30,736 nucleotides of DNA, taken from the IMG/VR virus record IMGVR_UViG_3300047494_000262, positions 1 through 30,736 of that record. The stretch is one strand, 5' to 3'. The stretch's first letter is position 1; the number at the start of each line of letters is the position of its first letter. Source of the DNA: a virus. The notes under the pieces were generated by a model. That model did not search any database, had not been told where the DNA came from, and saw only the letters and a program-made list of their open reading frames with translations. The position numbers and the translations under genes were made by a program. Below are positions 15,294-22,292 of this stretch, one piece after another.

Positions 15294-15440
15294 ATCGCGC
15301 GGTGCCAGCGGGAACTGGCAGATATAGAGGCAGAGATCCGCAGCCGTAATCCCGATCTGCAGGGTCTCTGCCTCGCGCTGGCCGACTGGTCAGCCGAACT
15401 ACGAATCCTTGAGAGACAGCCATGGACGAACAAATACTGA
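15294..15440 (+). other. Coding-like open stretch without a normal start (readthrough extension or remnant gene)
   Basis: Directly after the TGA at 15291-15293 the same frame stays open for 48 codons and reads like real protein: RELADIEAEIRSRNP, then DLQGLCLALADWSAELRILE. It contains no ATG, GTG or TTG in frame; the first possible start is a CTG at 15315. It ends inside the start of the next gene. It may be a stop-codon readthrough extension of the 92-aa protein, a gene using a rare start codon, or the rest of a gene that lost its start. Confidence 0.45.
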
Positions 15441-15676
15441 GAATCATCATCCCGGCTGCCGGCCTCATCTCTGGACTGATCGGTGCTTACGTCGGTCTCC
15501 AGAACCGCGCGTTGCTTGCCGAGGTGCGCAAGGAACTCGCTGAGTTGGAGAACCGCATCATCCTGCGGATCAACGGAACGTACGTTCGCACCTCAGAGGG
15601 CAAACTGCGTGATGACGTCATGCAGGCGCGGATCGAACTGATGGCAGCGGAGATTCGGAACCACACGAGTCCCTGA
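15422..15676 (+). CDS. Small membrane protein with coiled coil
   Basis: An 84-aa protein. The ATG at 15422 is preceded by ttgagagacagcc, a weak purine-rich site. Residues 5-26 (ILRIIIPAAGLISGLIGAYVG) form one membrane helix. An Arg/Glu-rich helix (LLAEVRKELAELENRIIL) and a short polar tail follow. This topology (one N-terminal membrane helix plus a cytoplasmic or periplasmic coiled coil) is seen in small phage holin- or spanin-type proteins, but no specific family is recognised. The stop overlaps the HNH gene start (TGATG). Confidence 0.65.
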   Translation: MDEQILRIIIPAAGLISGLIGAYVGLQNRALLAEVRKELAELENRIILRINGTYVRTSEGKLRDDVMQARIELMAAEIRNHTSP

Positions 15677-16122
15677 TGCCGAGCGCACCGAAGCGTCCCT
15701 GCAGTTCACCTGGCTGCCGTGCTCTCTGCGAGGAAGGCTCGTTCTGTCCAGAGCACCGGCGGCAGCAGGACAAGCGGAGAGGGACGCCACCCGAGCGCGG
15801 CTACGACGCGGACCACCGCAAACTGCGTCTCCTCTGCTTCCAACGAGACGCATGGCGATGCGTCGATTGCGGGTGGGAACCGGATATCGTGGCGGACTGC
15901 CGGCGCTTCGAACTGGGCGACCCACCTTTATATAAGGTTTTGGACGAATTGCGGCAGCGGCTCAATCGCGGAGAGCGGCACTTACATGCCGACCACCAGA
16001 TCCCGATCGCAACCCGGCCCGATCTGAGGCTGGTGCTGGACAACCTCCAGACGCTCTGCGACCGGTGTCACAACCGCAAGACGAGGCGGGAAAAGGATGG
16101 GAGCGCGCCGGGGGCGGTCTAA
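15676..16122 (+). CDS. HNH endonuclease
   Basis: A 148-aa HNH nuclease of the type commonly found beside terminase genes. Seen: an N-terminal Cys/His zinc-like patch (Cys9, Cys14, Cys18, Cys24, His27), then RCVDCG (Cys62, Cys65), HLHADHQIPI (HADH at 104-107), NLQTLC (Asn123) and CDRCHNRKT (Cys128, Cys131). This is a full HNH core with two zinc-binding CxxC pairs. Terminase-associated HNH proteins in HK97-like phages assist the large terminase in cutting DNA for packaging. That association is known; for this protein it is inferred from its place just before the small terminase. Confidence 0.92.
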   Translation: MPSAPKRPCSSPGCRALCEEGSFCPEHRRQQDKRRGTPPERGYDADHRKLRLLCFQRDAWRCVDCGWEPDIVADCRRFELGDPPLYKVLDELRQRLNRGERHLHADHQIPIATRPDLRLVLDNLQTLCDRCHNRKTRREKDGSAPGAV

Positions 16123-16143
16123 ATACCTGGCAACAAAGGGAAT

Positions 16144-16172
16144 TTTACCGCTGCGACCCTTTCTGTGATAAT
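16144..16172 (+). promoter_or_regulatory. Candidate sigma-70 promoter before the small terminase
   Basis: TTTACC (16144-16149) and GATAAT (16167-16172) are spaced 17 bp, matching the housekeeping -35/-10 pattern at 4/6 and 5/6 positions. They lie in the AT-rich 79-bp gap between the HNH gene and the small terminase gene. The predicted start is about 25 bases before the ATG. No Shine-Dalgarno site is seen before that ATG. Confidence 0.5.
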
Positions 16173-16201
16173 CCGCGAATTAGAAATTTTCGTTTCTTGA
16201 A

Positions 16202-16741
16202 ATGCGACCGGGAAGAAAACCAACGCCGGTCAAGGCGCAAATCGCCGCCGGGGACCCCCGAAAGAAGGGCGTCCACAAGTTGGAACAGCAACTCGCGGCG
16301 GAGCCGAAAGCCTCGCGGGGCTTGCCTCCGTGCCCGAAGCACCTGAAGGGCCGGGCTCGCGCGGCCTGGACCTTCTGGTCGCGGGAGTTGGAGGCGATGA
16401 CCATCGATTGCCGCCCCGATGCCCACATGCTGGAGGGCGCTTGCGTCGCTTACGATGCCGCCGTGGACGCCTACGAAACGATCCTGAAACAGGGCAGGCT
16501 GATCGCGAAGAAGTCGCTGGACCCGACTACGAACAAGCTGGTTGTCGTCGATGTGAAACCCCACCCCGCCGTGCGGCAGGGAAATCAGGCGTGGGCGCTG
16601 ATGCGCTCGTTCTGTTCGGAGTTTGGCTTGTCGCCGGTGAGCCGGATGCGGCTTGCGATTGAGAAGGAAGACGGCGGGGATGCGGACCTGCTGGAACTAC
16701 TGGGGCGACCAAGAGAGAAGCGGACGGTTGTCGTGCAGTGA
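16202..16741 (+). CDS. Terminase small subunit, P27 family
   Basis: A 179-aa P27-type small terminase, the DNA-recognition partner of the packaging motor. The N-terminus MRPGRKPTPVKAQIAAG, the Pro-rich LPPCPKHLKGRARAAWTFWSRELEAM and the C-terminal PAVRQGNQAWALMRSFCSEFGLSPVSRMRL segment are typical. The ATG is fixed by the family N-terminus although the ribosome site is poor. Unusually, the large terminase does not follow; about 6.2 kb of accessory genes lie between. The C-terminus is convergent with a small minus-strand gene three bases away. Confidence 0.88.
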   Translation: MRPGRKPTPVKAQIAAGDPRKKGVHKLEQQLAAEPKASRGLPPCPKHLKGRARAAWTFWSRELEAMTIDCRPDAHMLEGACVAYDAAVDAYETILKQGRLIAKKSLDPTTNKLVVVDVKPHPAVRQGNQAWALMRSFCSEFGLSPVSRMRLAIEKEDGGDADLLELLGRPREKRTVVVQ

Positions 16742-16744
16742 TTC

Positions 16745-16960
16745 CTACTTGCCCACCCAGGTGAGCAGGTGGTTCGATTCGGTGATGAGGCCAGCCTGTT
16801 TCAAAACGCCGATGACCTGTTCGTACTGCTCCAGGCTTAACTTGCTCATGAGGTGGGCATACAGGTGGCCGGAGGGAACTTCGCCCAGTTCGCGGATCGT
16901 GTCGGCCACCGCCCCCAGGATTCCGAGGGCGGCCTTTACGTCGTTCTGGGTCGCGATCAC
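16745..16960 (-). CDS. Small minus-strand protein, possible winged helix
   Basis: A 71-aa protein. The GTG at 16960 has a strong site (GGGGAGGTGCGCG) and overlaps the upstream stop by GTGA, so it is translated with the 94-aa gene. It is mostly helical (NDVKAALGILGAVADTIREL, then LEQYEQVIGVLKQAGLI) and ends in a short hairpin (SNHLLTWVGK), a pattern like a small winged helix. Function unknown, possibly regulatory. The longer frame upstream is a shadow of the 94-aa gene. Confidence 0.65.
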   Translation of the reverse strand: MIATQNDVKAALGILGAVADTIRELGEVPSGHLYAHLMSKLSLEQYEQVIGVLKQAGLITESNHLLTWVGK

Positions 16961-17241
16961 CGCGCACCTCCCCAGAACTTGAAGGCCGTGGGCCGCAGGG
17001 CGGTCATGATGCCGTTGCGGATGCTGTACGCCGAGTAGCTTTGCTGCCCGGTGTAAGGCCCGGTCTCTATGATTCCCGATTCGTAGATCGTGACCATATC
17101 GTCGCCCTTGCGGAACGAGATGCCCAGCTTGGTTTTGACATCTCGGGTGATGCGGGCGATTCGCGGGTTCTTCATGCCGAAGAGCGCGGCTATCTCTGTG
17201 GGGGTTGGTTGCTGCGTGGCTTTGTTTTGCATCGTGATCAC
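16957..17241 (-). CDS. Small minus-strand protein, probable HTH
   Basis: A 94-aa protein beginning at GTG 17241 or ATG 17232 (three codons later); neither has a strong ribosome site. Residues 14-35 (TPTEIAALFGMKNPRIARIT) look like a helix-turn-helix. The rest is beta-rich with many Tyr/Gly residues (IIETGPYTGQQSYSAYSI). It is likely a small DNA-binding regulator. It is divergent from the first ParB-like gene and shares with it a control region that is repeated near 22.9 kb. Confidence 0.6.
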   Translation of the reverse strand: MITMQNKATQQPTPTEIAALFGMKNPRIARITRDVKTKLGISFRKGDDMVTIYESGIIETGPYTGQQSYSAYSIRNGIMTALRPTAFKFWGGAR

Positions 17242-17276
17242 AGCTTCGCTCTAGCGTCCGGCACAAGCAAGTTAAT
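17236..17276. promoter_or_regulatory. Shared divergent control sequence, left copy
   Basis: Reading the minus strand: ATTAACTTGCTTGTG (17276-17262), 10 bases, GAGCGA, 3 bases, TGTGATC. The same parts in the same order stand near 22.9 kb, with equal spacing to GAGCGA and one base more before TGTGATC. Each copy lies just upstream of a minus-strand small gene and a plus-strand gene. It is a candidate promoter/operator for both directions; no consensus -10 could be fixed. The TTAACTT part recalls ECF-type -35 elements, which is speculation. Confidence 0.5.
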
Positions 17277-17298
17277 CGGCTGAATCTAAAGCAGATAC

Positions 17299-17799
17299 AT
17301 GAAACTCGACCTCTGGCCCATCGATAGGCTGATCCCCTACGCGAGGAACGCAAGGAAGATTCCGCAGGCCGCTGTCGACAAGGTCGCCGCCAGCATCAAA
17401 GAGTTCGGCTGGCGGCAGCCAATCGTGGTGGACTCCGACCGTGTCGTCGTTGCCGGCCACGTGCGCCTTCTGGCCGCCCAGCAACTGGGCGAGAAGAAAG
17501 TCCCCGTCCACGTTGCGACCGGGCTTACACCTGAACAGATTCAGGCATTTCGCCTGATGGACAACCGCAGCCATGAGGAGACTGGTTGGGACCTTGAGCT
17601 TCTGGGGCTGGAGATGGCCGAGCTTCAGGAGTTGAACGTCGAAGTCTCGCTGACCGGCTTCGATGCCGGTGAGATTTCAAAGTTGATCGATTCGAAGCCG
17701 GAATCCGCTGAGCCGGTCGAGAAGGCCGGCGAGACTGCTCCCGAACCGCATCGGTGCCCGAAGTGTGGATATCCGGTGGAGACGGACAGCCTGCCATGA
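17299..17799 (+). CDS. ParB-like nuclease-domain protein, copy 1, with CxxC tail
   Basis: A 166-aa protein with a ParB N-terminal-type domain: LWPIDRLIPYARNARK, then AASIKEFGWRQPIVVD, then GHVRLLAAQQLG (GHxR at 53-56) and LMDNRSHEETGWD. The C-terminus carries CPKCGYPV (Cys153, Cys156), half of a zinc ribbon. In phages this domain is usually joined to or placed beside DNA methylases. Here it is the first of three related copies. The stop overlaps the next copy by ATGA. ParB-family domains bind DNA and can have nuclease or CTPase activity; which applies here is unknown. Confidence 0.88.
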   Translation: MKLDLWPIDRLIPYARNARKIPQAAVDKVAASIKEFGWRQPIVVDSDRVVVAGHVRLLAAQQLGEKKVPVHVATGLTPEQIQAFRLMDNRSHEETGWDLELLGLEMAELQELNVEVSLTGFDAGEISKLIDSKPESAEPVEKAGETAPEPHRCPKCGYPVETDSLP

Positions 17800-18326
17800 A
17801 GGCCAAGGCTATGAAGGTCGAGTTGTGGCCGATCGACAGGCCTGTCCCTTATGCACGGAACGCGCGAACCATCACTCCTGCGGCGGTGGCCAAGGTGGCG
17901 GCATCGATTCAGGAGTTTGGCTGGCAGCAACCCATCGTTGTCGATTCGGACGGCGTGGTCATTGCCGGGCACGCGCGATTGTTAGCGGCTCGCAAGCTGG
18001 GGTTGATCGAGGTTCCTGTCCACGTCGCAGATAATCTGACGCCCGCGCAGGTCAAGGCGTACCGGCTGATGGACAACCGGAGTCATCAGGAAACGTCCTG
18101 GGACGGGACACTGTTGGCCGGGTGTCTCGCCGAGCTTCAAGCCGCGGATGCCGACCTCGCACTGACAGGCTTCAATTCCGACGAGATCACAGCTTTCCTC
18201 ATGGACGGGACTGCCGCAGCCTCGGCACCTGAAGAATTCAAAGAGTACGACGAAACCATATCCACGGAGCATGAGTGCCTCAATTGTGGGTATCGATGGA
18301 GTGGTAAAGGTTCGCAGGCAGAGTAA
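17796..18326 (+). CDS. ParB-like nuclease-domain protein, copy 2, with CxxC tail
   Basis: A 176-aa paralogue of the preceding protein, starting at ATG 17796 in an ATGA overlap; an ATG five codons on (MKVELWPIDR) matches the start of the other copies and may be the real one. It keeps ARNARTITPAAV, PIVVDSDGVVIAGHAR (GHxR at 58-61) and LMDNRSHQETSWD, and ends in HECLNCGYRWSG (Cys161, Cys164). Identity to copy 3 appears higher than to copy 1 over the core. It is co-oriented and closely packed with the C5 methyltransferase, with three bases between stop and start. Confidence 0.88.
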   Translation: MKAKAMKVELWPIDRPVPYARNARTITPAAVAKVAASIQEFGWQQPIVVDSDGVVIAGHARLLAARKLGLIEVPVHVADNLTPAQVKAYRLMDNRSHQETSWDGTLLAGCLAELQAADADLALTGFNSDEITAFLMDGTAAASAPEEFKEYDETISTEHECLNCGYRWSGKGSQAE

Positions 18327-18329
18327 TCG

Positions 18330-19748
18330 ATGGGCGTCCGAGTTATGCACCACACGAACGGCCAGCACCACAGCCAGGGCAACGTGCTCAATCGCGCCTG
18401 TCCGACGGTCAAGGGCCGCTCGGCTGACCTCTCCGTTCAGACTGACGACCAGCCAGAGTTCATGCCCAGCCCGGCAACAGCAGACAAGCCGATCTATCGC
18501 GTGCCGTCGATGGCCGAGGTCGCGGCTATCCCGTGGAACGGTTTCACAGTAGCGTCAACATTCTCGGGAGCCGGCGGCTCCTGCCTTGGTTACCGCATGG
18601 CTGGCTTCAAGGTCGTATGGGCGAATGAGTTCGTGCCTGCGGCGCAGGAATCGTACCGGGCGAACATGAGTCCGGATTGCATTCTGGACACCCGCGACAT
18701 TAAGACGGTGACCGCTGAGGGGATACTCGCGGCGACGGGCCTGAAGGCCGGCGAATTGGACCTCTTCGACGGTTCCCCTCCGTGCCAGGCATTTTCGACC
18801 GCGGGCTCACGCGAAAAAGGGTGGGGCAAGAAGAAGACCTATGAGCATGGCGCCCAGCAGTGCAACGAGACGCTCTTTGATGAGTACGTACGCCTGCTTC
18901 GTGGACTCCAGCCGAAGACGTTTGTCGCCGAGAACGTGAGCGGCCTGGTGAAAGGCACGGCGAAGGGCTGGTTTCTCGATGTCCTCAAGTCGTTGAAAGC
19001 TTCCGGCTACCGCGTGAAGGCGAGGCTTCTTGATGCTCAGTGGCTCGGCGTTCCGCAGATGCGCCAACGGATCATCTTCGTTGGTGTGCGCGAGGATCTC
19101 CGGCTGGACCCGGTTCACCCGGAGCCTCTCCGATACCGCTACTCCGTGCGCGATGCGCTGCCGCATCTGACTGCCTGCAAAACGACCGCGCACGGCTTCA
19201 CCAAAGAGAGCGACCTGAATCTTCACGGCCCGGCACCTTCCGTGACTGCATCCGGAGGGGCTGCCTACACCGGACACCAGGTGCAGTCCGCAGAATTGCT
19301 GCCGGGCGATGCTTTCCCCGTCACGGAGTTGACTGGCCGTATTGGCTCGAAGTTCAAACGAAAACGGATCAGTCTCGATGGACCGCTCAACACCGTGAAT
19401 GCGCAGGGCGCGGGCGTCCAGCGATTCGAATTGTCCGGCCGCGCCGTTCACAACACCGGGACTCCCGGTTGGAGCGCGGGCGACATCACCGACCGACCTG
19501 CACCCACCGTCACGGTTGGAAGCATCAGCCGTGATGGCGGTGGGAGCAGTAACCATTTCCATGTCGTGACTGCAGCCGAACGGCGGAAGTTTACGATTGC
19601 TGAACTGAGACGCATCTGCGCTTTCCCGGATGACTTTATCCTGACCGGGACATATGCGCAGCAGTGGGAGCGGCTCGGAAATTCCGTTCCCCCGCTGATG
19701 ATGAAGGCAATCGCCGAGACGATCAGAGACAAGGTACTGGCGCGATGA
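18330..19748 (+). CDS. C5-cytosine DNA methyltransferase
   Basis: A 472-aa DNA (cytosine-5) methyltransferase that transfers methyl from SAM to cytosine in duplex DNA. Motif I FSGAGGSCLGY is near 78-88, motif IV SPPCQAFSTAG holds the catalytic Cys152, motif VI is ENVSGL (201-206), and motif VIII QMRQR is at 243-247. A variable target-recognition region follows, then the C-terminal motif X with RLGNSVPPLMMKAI. A roughly 68-residue N-terminal extension with His/Asn-rich sequence precedes motif I. No partner restriction enzyme is visible, so it is an orphan enzyme, as is common in phages where it protects DNA. The stop overlaps the ParB-methylase gene by ATGA. Confidence 0.95.
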   Translation: MGVRVMHHTNGQHHSQGNVLNRACPTVKGRSADLSVQTDDQPEFMPSPATADKPIYRVPSMAEVAAIPWNGFTVASTFSGAGGSCLGYRMAGFKVVWANEFVPAAQESYRANMSPDCILDTRDIKTVTAEGILAATGLKAGELDLFDGSPPCQAFSTAGSREKGWGKKKTYEHGAQQCNETLFDEYVRLLRGLQPKTFVAENVSGLVKGTAKGWFLDVLKSLKASGYRVKARLLDAQWLGVPQMRQRIIFVGVREDLRLDPVHPEPLRYRYSVRDALPHLTACKTTAHGFTKESDLNLHGPAPSVTASGGAAYTGHQVQSAELLPGDAFPVTELTGRIGSKFKRKRISLDGPLNTVNAQGAGVQRFELSGRAVHNTGTPGWSAGDITDRPAPTVTVGSISRDGGGSSNHFHVVTAAERRKFTIAELRRICAFPDDFILTGTYAQQWERLGNSVPPLMMKAIAETIRDKVLAR

Positions 19749-21016
19749 AGATTGAACTCTGGCCGATTGAGAAGGTGATTCCGTACGCGCGGAATGCCAG
19801 AACGATCACCGCGGCCGCGGTCGATAAAGTCGCGGCGTCGATTCAGGAATACGGCTGGCGCCAGCCAATCGTGGTCGATGCGCAGCGTGTGATCATCGCA
19901 GGCCACACCCGGTTGCTGGCAGCACGCAAGCTGGGGCTCACCGAGGTTCCGGTTCATGTCGCGGACAATCTGACGCCCGCACAGGTGACGGCGTACCGGT
20001 TGATGGACAATCGGAGCCACGACGAAACCTCGTGGGACTTCGAACTGCTCGGGCCCGAGCTGCTCGACCTTCAGAACCTCGGCTTCGGCAACCTGGAGTT
20101 GACCGGATTCGACGGGCAGGAGATCGCCGACTTCCTGGCCGGTGCGGCGTCGCCAGGCCAGGACGGCCAAACGCCCGACGACGACGCACCGGCCCTGCGT
20201 GAGGCCGCTGTGGCGCAACCCGGCGAGCTGTGGCTGCTTGGACAACACAGGCTGCTTTGCGGGGATGCGATGATCATGGCCGATGTAAAACGGGTGCTCA
20301 CCGGAACTCGTGCGGACCTGGTGGTGATCGATCCGCCATATAACGTCAATTACGAGGGCGCTACAAAAGAGAAGCTCAAGATTCAGAACGACCAGATGGC
20401 CGACGCGGCCTTCTATCAATTCCTGCTGAAGGCGTACCAGAACCTTGTCGGGGTCACGAAGGAAGGCGCGGGGATCTACGTGTTTCACGCCGACACCGAG
20501 GGTGCCAACTTCCGGCGCGCGATGGTGGACTCTGGCTGGAAGATGGCCCAATGCTGCGTGTGGGTGAAGCAGACGCTGGTAATGGGTCGGCAGGATTACC
20601 ACTGGCAGCACGAGCCGATCCTTTATGGCTGGAAGCCCGGTGCGTCACATCGCTGGTTCACGGACCGGAAGCAGACGACGGTGTGGAACTTCGACAGGCC
20701 CGCGCGGTCGAAGGAACATCCGACGATGAAGCCGGTGGACCTGATCGCCTATCCGATTCTGAACAGCAGCCGAAACGGTGATGTGGTGCTAGACACTTTC
20801 GGCGGATCGGGTTCAACGCTGATTGCGTGCGCGAAACACGGCCGCGAAGCGCGGCTGCTGGAAATCGACCCGAAGTATTGCGATGTGATTATTCGGCGGT
20901 GGCAGGAGTGGAGCGGGGAGAAGGCCCACAACGAGGAGGGCCAGTCTTTCGAGGAGGTCTCAAATGGCCGGCTGGCTGCAGATTCCTCGGCAAAACCGAC
21001 GGCTGAAAGGCGTTAG
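19745..21016 (+). CDS. ParB-domain/DNA methylase fusion (N6-adenine or N4-cytosine), ParB copy 3
   Basis: A 423-aa fusion. Residues 1-135 are a third ParB-like domain (ARNARTITAAAV, GHTR at 53-56, LMDNRSHDETSWD). Residues about 160-400 are a DNA methylase with LWLLGQHRLLCGDA, catalytic DPPY (196-199), HPTMKPVDL and the SAM-binding DTFGGSGSTLIAC. The DPPY-before-FGGSGS order is the beta-class arrangement. Such fusions are common in phages and mobile elements. The start at ATG 19745 overlaps the C5 methyltransferase stop. The C-terminal 30 residues are polar and possibly unstructured. The base methylated cannot be told from sequence. Confidence 0.93.
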   Translation: MKIELWPIEKVIPYARNARTITAAAVDKVAASIQEYGWRQPIVVDAQRVIIAGHTRLLAARKLGLTEVPVHVADNLTPAQVTAYRLMDNRSHDETSWDFELLGPELLDLQNLGFGNLELTGFDGQEIADFLAGAASPGQDGQTPDDDAPALREAAVAQPGELWLLGQHRLLCGDAMIMADVKRVLTGTRADLVVIDPPYNVNYEGATKEKLKIQNDQMADAAFYQFLLKAYQNLVGVTKEGAGIYVFHADTEGANFRRAMVDSGWKMAQCCVWVKQTLVMGRQDYHWQHEPILYGWKPGASHRWFTDRKQTTVWNFDRPARSKEHPTMKPVDLIAYPILNSSRNGDVVLDTFGGSGSTLIACAKHGREARLLEIDPKYCDVIIRRWQEWSGEKAHNEEGQSFEEVSNGRLAADSSAKPTAERR

Positions 21017-21039
21017 AATGAGGTGGGATACTGGTTAAG

Positions 21040-21309
21040 ATGGAAGCGACTGTGCAATTACCCGAGGCCCTGGCCCATCGTTTGGAAAGGCTAGCCGAGG
21101 AAGAAGGGACCAGCCTTGATGGTCTCCTCCGACGGCTAGTTTCTGAACATGTTGAGCGCCGCGGACCGGTGTCCGGGCATCGGTCGGTGCCCCGCAAAGA
21201 CGTCCGCTTCCCGCTGATATCTAAAGAGGAAACGGGTGTGATCCAGCCCGTGACAGGCGCGGATATCGACGAGATCTTCGCCCTCGATGACATCGCTTCC
21301 GGACGTTAA
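21040..21309 (+). CDS. vapB: VapB-like antitoxin
   Basis: An 89-aa antitoxin-type protein. The N-terminus (MEATVQLPEALAHRLERLAEEEGTS) fits a ribbon-helix-helix or MetJ/Arc-like DNA-binding domain. The C-terminal tail (VIQPVTGADIDEIFALDD) is of the kind that wraps and blocks the PIN toxin. It overlaps the toxin gene by 23 bases, the usual antitoxin-first order. There is no well-spaced Shine-Dalgarno before the ATG (GAGGTGG is about 13 bases away), and a -10-like GATACT lies only about 8 bases upstream, so the mRNA could be nearly leaderless. That last point is speculative. Confidence 0.8.
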   Translation: MEATVQLPEALAHRLERLAEEEGTSLDGLLRRLVSEHVERRGPVSGHRSVPRKDVRFPLISKEETGVIQPVTGADIDEIFALDDIASGR

Positions 21310-21724
21310 TCTCCTGTTGGCTCTCGTGGCGGCGGGACATACCCATCATGCCGCTGCCCGTGAATGGTTCGAAACACGCGAGAGCGACTCAGTTGCAGTC
21401 TGCCGCGTAACGCAGATGGGCCTGTTGAGACTTCTGACGAATCCAAGGGTCCTGCCGTCAGGCGTCTATTCGATTGATAGGGCGTGGGACATTGCAAATG
21501 AAGTTCTGGCGGACAGGCGCGTCTTCTTTGAATATGAGCCGCCCGAACTGGATGGCGTCTGGATCAGCCTGATGAGGCATAAGTCAGCTGGCTCGAACAG
21601 TTGGACGGATGCTTACCTCGCAGCCTTCGCCAGACAGTGCGATTTCGAAATGGTCACGTTTGACCACGGATTCAGCCGGTGGGGAGAGTCGGCGGTGACT
21701 ATCCTCAATCGGCCTCCAGCTTAG
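21287..21724 (+). CDS. vapC: VapC-like PIN-domain toxin (RNase)
   Basis: A 145-aa PIN-domain protein, a VapC-type ribonuclease toxin. Acidic active-site residues are in place: PDVNLLLAL (Asp6), WTDAYLAAFA (Asp108) and TFDHGF (Asp126). TQMGLLRLLTN (43-52) is the signature of one VapC subgroup. Its usual targets are tRNA or rRNA, but the target here is unknown. It pairs with the overlapping antitoxin and stands in the accessory block between the terminase genes. Stabilising the element or defending it against other phages are possible uses. The 3' end overlaps a convergent small gene. Confidence 0.9.
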   Translation: MTSLPDVNLLLALVAAGHTHHAAAREWFETRESDSVAVCRVTQMGLLRLLTNPRVLPSGVYSIDRAWDIANEVLADRRVFFEYEPPELDGVWISLMRHKSAGSNSWTDAYLAAFARQCDFEMVTFDHGFSRWGESAVTILNRPPA

Positions 21725-21923
21725 CCGGAGCCAGCGCGAGTCGGCCAGTTGCGATGGCCGCATCGAGTTCATCGACATCAGCGGCGGTCAGATGCGGCGG
21801 TTCGCGCATCGCCTGCAGGATCGCTTTGGCGTTCCCTCGCCAGGATGCGACGTCGTCGGAGGCCGGATTTCGATCAGCGTTCATGGAACCAGTTTGACTC
21901 ATCTGCTGGCAGGTGACCGTCAA
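21705..21923 (-). CDS. Small minus-strand hypothetical protein
   Basis: A possible 72-aa protein starting at TTG 21923, seven bases past the stop of the upstream minus-strand gene, with GAGG close in front. ATG codons at 21902 and 21884 are alternatives without good sites. The C-terminal part looks coding: WRGNAKAILQAM, then PPHLTAADVDELDAAIATGRLAL, a short helical unit seen in many small phage proteins. Unknown function. It overlaps the end of vapC by 20 bases on the other strand. Confidence 0.45.
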   Translation of the reverse strand: MTVTCQQMSQTGSMNADRNPASDDVASWRGNAKAILQAMREPPHLTAADVDELDAAIATGRLALAPAKLEAD

Positions 21924-21929
21924 AGGGCC

Positions 21930-22163
21930 TCAGTATCTGAGCCCTAGTTCGTCAACCCCGGTGCGGTCTCCGAGGGCCGCGAGGACTTGGGCGAGTTCTT
22001 CGTTGATGTGGCCGAGGTCGCCGACGTAACCCCAGTCGCTGGGTTCGGCGGCCTGTCTGGTGTGGTGTTCGGAGAGGCGGGTGGCGATGCGCTTCAGAAG
22101 GTCCTGCGCTGTTGTCGCGTTCTGGCTGTAGGCGGCTGCGGCGGTCTTTGTCGTGTTCTTCAT
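21930..22163 (-). CDS. Small minus-strand hypothetical protein
   Basis: A 77-aa protein with ATG at 22163 preceded by GGGAG (atgcagggagaacaac). It starts with a Thr/Ala-rich segment (KNTTKTAAAAYSQNATTAQD), continues as a helix (LLKRIATRLSEHH) and ends in an amphipathic helix (GHINEELAQVLAALG). Unknown function. It is read from a separate transcript start or by readthrough past a terminator just upstream, and is probably followed by the 72-aa frame. Confidence 0.6.
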   Translation of the reverse strand: MKNTTKTAAAAYSQNATTAQDLLKRIATRLSEHHTRQAAEPSDWGYVGDLGHINEELAQVLAALGDRTGVDELGLRY

Positions 22164-22235
22164 TGTTGTTCTCCCTGCATGACGATTGATCACTCGGTTC
22201 GCCTAACGGATCAAGCGAATTCCGCAACAACGACG

Positions 22236-22267
22236 AAAAAAGCCGCCGGGGTGGAAAGCCCCGGCGG
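22236..22267 (-). terminator. Rho-independent terminator of the DUF3489 gene (minus strand)
   Basis: CCGCCGGGG (22243-22251) and CCCCGGCGG (22259-22267) form a perfect 9-bp stem with a 7-base loop. On the minus strand the stem is followed by a six-U run (A-run at 22236-22241). It lies just after the stop of the DUF3489 gene, in the 129-bp gap before the next minus-strand gene. Confidence 0.85.
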
Positions 22268-22292
22268 TAGGAAGGAATCAACATCGTGGCGT

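Noticed and set aside
16831-16850. A further ttaacttgct similar to the shared control sequence
   Set aside because: It lies within the minus-strand coding sequence (in the MSKLSLEQ part), in opposite orientation and without the GAGCGA and TGTGATC parts.
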